From an uncultured Acetobacteraceae bacterium (lineage in GTDB: Bacteria > Pseudomonadota > Alphaproteobacteria > Acetobacterales > Acetobacteraceae): 64,000 nt of DNA. Made by a program: the position numbers and the translations under genes. Of this stretch, positions 63,936 to 64,000 are shown one piece after another; positions within the stretch are counted from its first letter, which is position 1, and the number at the start of each line of letters is the position of its first letter. The notes under the pieces were generated by a model. That model was not told where the DNA came from. It saw only the letters and a program-made list of their open reading frames with translations, and ran no database searches. The stretch spans positions 1 through 64,000 of the forward strand of contig CALTUD010000014.1 of the NCBI GenBank assembly GCA_943912335.1, read 5' to 3'.

Positions 63936-64000
63936 ATGGAGGAAAGCCGACGGTTCCGGCTGCCGCGCCTCAGTCTGCTGGTGCTGGCGCCGGTTCTGCT
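63936..64000 (+). CDS. Start of a further gene, probably a membrane protein (cut by window end)
   Basis: The first 21 codons from ATG 63936 read MEESRRFRLPRLSLLVLAPV and continue past the window. The Arg-rich start before a hydrophobic run suggests a membrane helix or signal. Nothing more can be said. Confidence 0.4.
   Translation, partial: MEESRRFRLPRLSLLVLAPVL

Overview
The window (about 65% GC, dense, with many ATGA/GTGA/TTGA-type start-stop overlaps and frequent GTG/TTG starts) looks like a chromosomal segment of an alphaproteobacterium. The best guess is an acetic-acid bacterium or relative (Acetobacteraceae). The reasons are the polyol and sugar transport and oxidation genes, the gene order rimP-nusA-ylxR-infB-rbfA and truB-rpsO-pnp, and the short repeated terminator-like hairpins between genes. 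The genus cannot be fixed from the sequence alone. No insertion sequence, prophage, CRISPR array or rRNA was seen.

Layout. 1-3.0 kb: the end of a polyol/hexose-phosphate locus (GatZ/KbaZ-family protein, SDR polyol dehydrogenase, polyol ABC-transporter binding protein). 3.0-8.7 kb: a YidB-like protein, a POT peptide transporter coupled to an Xaa-Pro aminopeptidase, and a DUF1826-CobW metallochaperone pair. 8.8-13.7 kb: a secreted glutaminase-A-like protein and a two-gene amino-acid ABC importer whose binding protein is fused to its permease. 13.7-23.5 kb (minus strand): a long operon with a DeoR repressor, RpiB, a ribose-type ABC importer, a fused DhaK-DhaL kinase, a TPI paralogue, an aldehyde dehydrogenase, a VOC protein and a P-loop kinase. 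Together these read as uptake and catabolism of a four-carbon ketose, most likely L-erythrulose.

23.8-30.1 kb: rimP-nusA-ylxR-infB-rbfA, with a terminator-like hairpin at the rimP start. 30.1-36.3 kb: six accessory genes (AraC regulator, DUF4410 lipoprotein, second POT transporter, saccharopine-dehydrogenase-like protein, ABC ATPase and membrane partner) separate rbfA from truB-rpsO-pnp (36.5-40.2 kb). 40.4-45.1 kb: an NPD-like flavoprotein, a small lipoprotein, rdgB-rph, divergent hrcA and tRNA-Thr(CGT). 45.1-49.0 kb: pqiABC. 49.1-56.6 kb: an MFS transporter, a solitary ParD-like gene, a 1367-residue hybrid sensor kinase and a benzoylformate-decarboxylase-like enzyme. 56.8-60.1 kb: a zinc metallopeptidase, then a candidate effector with an AT-rich C-terminal end followed six bases later by a small membrane protein (possible toxin-immunity pair). 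60.4-64 kb: nusG-secE-tRNA-Trp(CCA) on the minus strand, tRNA-Gly(TCC), a small hydrophilic ORF, ilvE, a small membrane protein and the start of one more gene.

The observations most worth a second look are the candidate tetrulose operon with paired operators around its promoter (13.7-23.65 kb), the candidate toxin-immunity pair (57.86-60.12 kb), the composite palindromic repeats between rpsO and pnp and between rph and hrcA, and the two breaks in normally conserved ribosomal/transcription gene clusters.
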